Source: Agaricicola taiwanensis_A (GTDB taxonomy: Bacteria > Pseudomonadota > Alphaproteobacteria > Rhizobiales > Methylopilaceae). From it: 7,362 nucleotides of DNA. The stretch is taken from NCBI GenBank assembly GCA_040394255.1, contig JBEBSP010000134.1:1-7362 (forward strand), written 5' to 3'. Positions within the stretch are counted from its first letter, which is position 1. Each line of letters opens with the position of its first letter. The notes under the pieces are model-generated. The model searched no databases, was not told the DNA's origin, and worked only from the letters and a program-made list of their open reading frames with translations. Position numbers and translations under genes: made by a program. Positions 6,560 to 7,362 of the stretch are shown piece after piece.

Positions 6560-7362
6560 ATGGATCTGAGAACCGTCCTTGTTTTTGTCTTGGTTGCGAC
6601 GGCCGTTGCTTGCATCGCCTGGGTGCTGCTTCCTTACCTGACTGGAGAAATCCAGGCGGAGCGCCGTCAGATGAGCGTTGTGGGCGCTGGTCAGAGCAAA
6701 CTCGCGTTGAATCGCCCGCGGGATGCGCTGTCGCGGCGCAATCAGATCGCTGAAAGCATGAAGGAACTGGAGGCCCGCCAAAAGAAGCGCAAGAATTTGA
6801 ATCTCAACCAGCGCATCGAGCAGGCGGGTCTGAGCATTTCAAAAAATCAATTCATGATATACAGTGCGGTATCGGGAATTATAATTGGTCTTCTTATATT
6901 TTCTGTTTCAAGAAGTTCTATACTGGGTTTCATGGCTCTTTTCGCTGGGGGCTTGGGACTGCCGCGTTGGATGCTGACCCATTTGCGCAAGCGGCGTCAG
7001 GCGCGGTTTCTCAATGAGTTCCCAAACTCCATAGACGTCATTGTTCGGGGCGTGAAGGCCGGTTTGCCCCTGGCGGATTCCATTCGCATCGTCGCGAATG
7101 AAGCGCAGGAGCCTGTTCGCTCTGAATTCAAGGAAATCATCGAAGTGCAAACCGTGGGCGTGCCCATGGCCGATGCCTGCGAAAAGCTTTACGACAGAAT
7201 AGGCGTTACTGAGGCAAATTTCTTCAGCATCGTTATTTCGATTCAGCAAAAAACAGGCGGTAGTCTCGCCGATACGCTTGGAAATTTGTCGAAAGTTTTG
7301 CGTGACCGTAAAAAGATGAAGGCAAAAATTGTGGCTGTCAGTATGGAAGCCAAGGCTTCGGC
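6560..7362 (+). CDS. tadB: TadB inner-membrane platform protein (T2SSF family), 3' end cut off
   Basis: The frame is open from the ATG at 6560 to the window end, giving 267 residues plus two bases. It is the first of the two GspF-like platform proteins of the Tad system (TadB, TadC), which anchor the pilus base and contact the CpaF ATPase. A membrane segment at 5-27 is followed by a basic, probably cytoplasmic stretch (33-83, with RQKKRKN), two close membrane segments (about 98-115 and 120-137) and the T2SSF domain from about residue 150: FLNEFPNSIDVIVRGVKAG, then PLADSIRIVANE and FFSIVISIQQKTGGSLADTL (221-240). TadB usually runs slightly above 300 residues, so roughly the last membrane segments are missing. 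Bases 6841-6930 are strikingly AT-rich compared with the rest. A tadC gene is expected downstream but lies outside the window. Confidence 0.93.
   Translation, partial: MDLRTVLVFVLVATAVACIAWVLLPYLTGEIQAERRQMSVVGAGQSKLALNRPRDALSRRNQIAESMKELEARQKKRKNLNLNQRIEQAGLSISKNQFMIYSAVSGIIIGLLIFSVSRSSILGFMALFAGGLGLPRWMLTHLRKRRQARFLNEFPNSIDVIVRGVKAGLPLADSIRIVANEAQEPVRSEFKEIIEVQTVGVPMADACEKLYDRIGVTEANFFSIVISIQQKTGGSLADTLGNLSKVLRDRKKMKAKIVAVSMEAKAS

Overview
The window is the front part of a tad/cpa (Flp, type IVc pilus) assembly locus, all genes on the + strand, in the order cpaA, cpaB, cpaC, cpaD, cpaE, cpaF and the start of tadB (cut by the window end). Gene order, the CpaD and CpaE proteins, the high-GC coding bias and a CtrA-type TTAACCAT box upstream of cpaB all point to an alphaproteobacterium, most likely a rhizobial-type (Hyphomicrobiales) lineage. 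I cannot name the genus.

Layout: 1-148 holds a possible 3' tail of an upstream gene (its residues would fit a small Flp pilin, weakly supported) and a very strong GC-rich hairpin followed by T-rich sequence. cpaA (149-658) encodes the prepilin peptidase. A 112-base gap (659-770), AT-rich in its first half, holds a candidate CtrA box and is the best place for a promoter. From 771 onward the genes are tightly packed: cpaB/cpaC and cpaD/cpaE overlap by four bases, and the other junctions are 11 to 23 bases. This suggests one transcript with translational coupling.

How the genes work together: CpaA cleaves the prepilin leader in the inner membrane. CpaF is the hexameric ATPase that powers pilus assembly, working on an inner-membrane platform of TadB (begun here) and TadC (expected just downstream). 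CpaE, a ParA/MinD-like protein with a receiver-like N-terminus, places the machine in the cell. CpaC is the outer-membrane secretin; CpaB (SAF domain) and CpaD (lipoprotein) are its periplasmic and outer-membrane partners. The likely output is a pilus for surface attachment.

I see no previously undescribed system, mobile element, CRISPR array, tRNA or rRNA. The genes are all intact except tadB, which is cut by the window end. The points most worth a second look are regulatory: the hairpin at 82-117, whose two arms each contain the same 10-base perfect palindrome spaced 20 bases apart, the open frame that runs through that hairpin, and the CtrA-like site before cpaB. Smaller oddities are a two-cysteine insertion in CpaC and an AT-rich, ATA-codon-rich patch in tadB.
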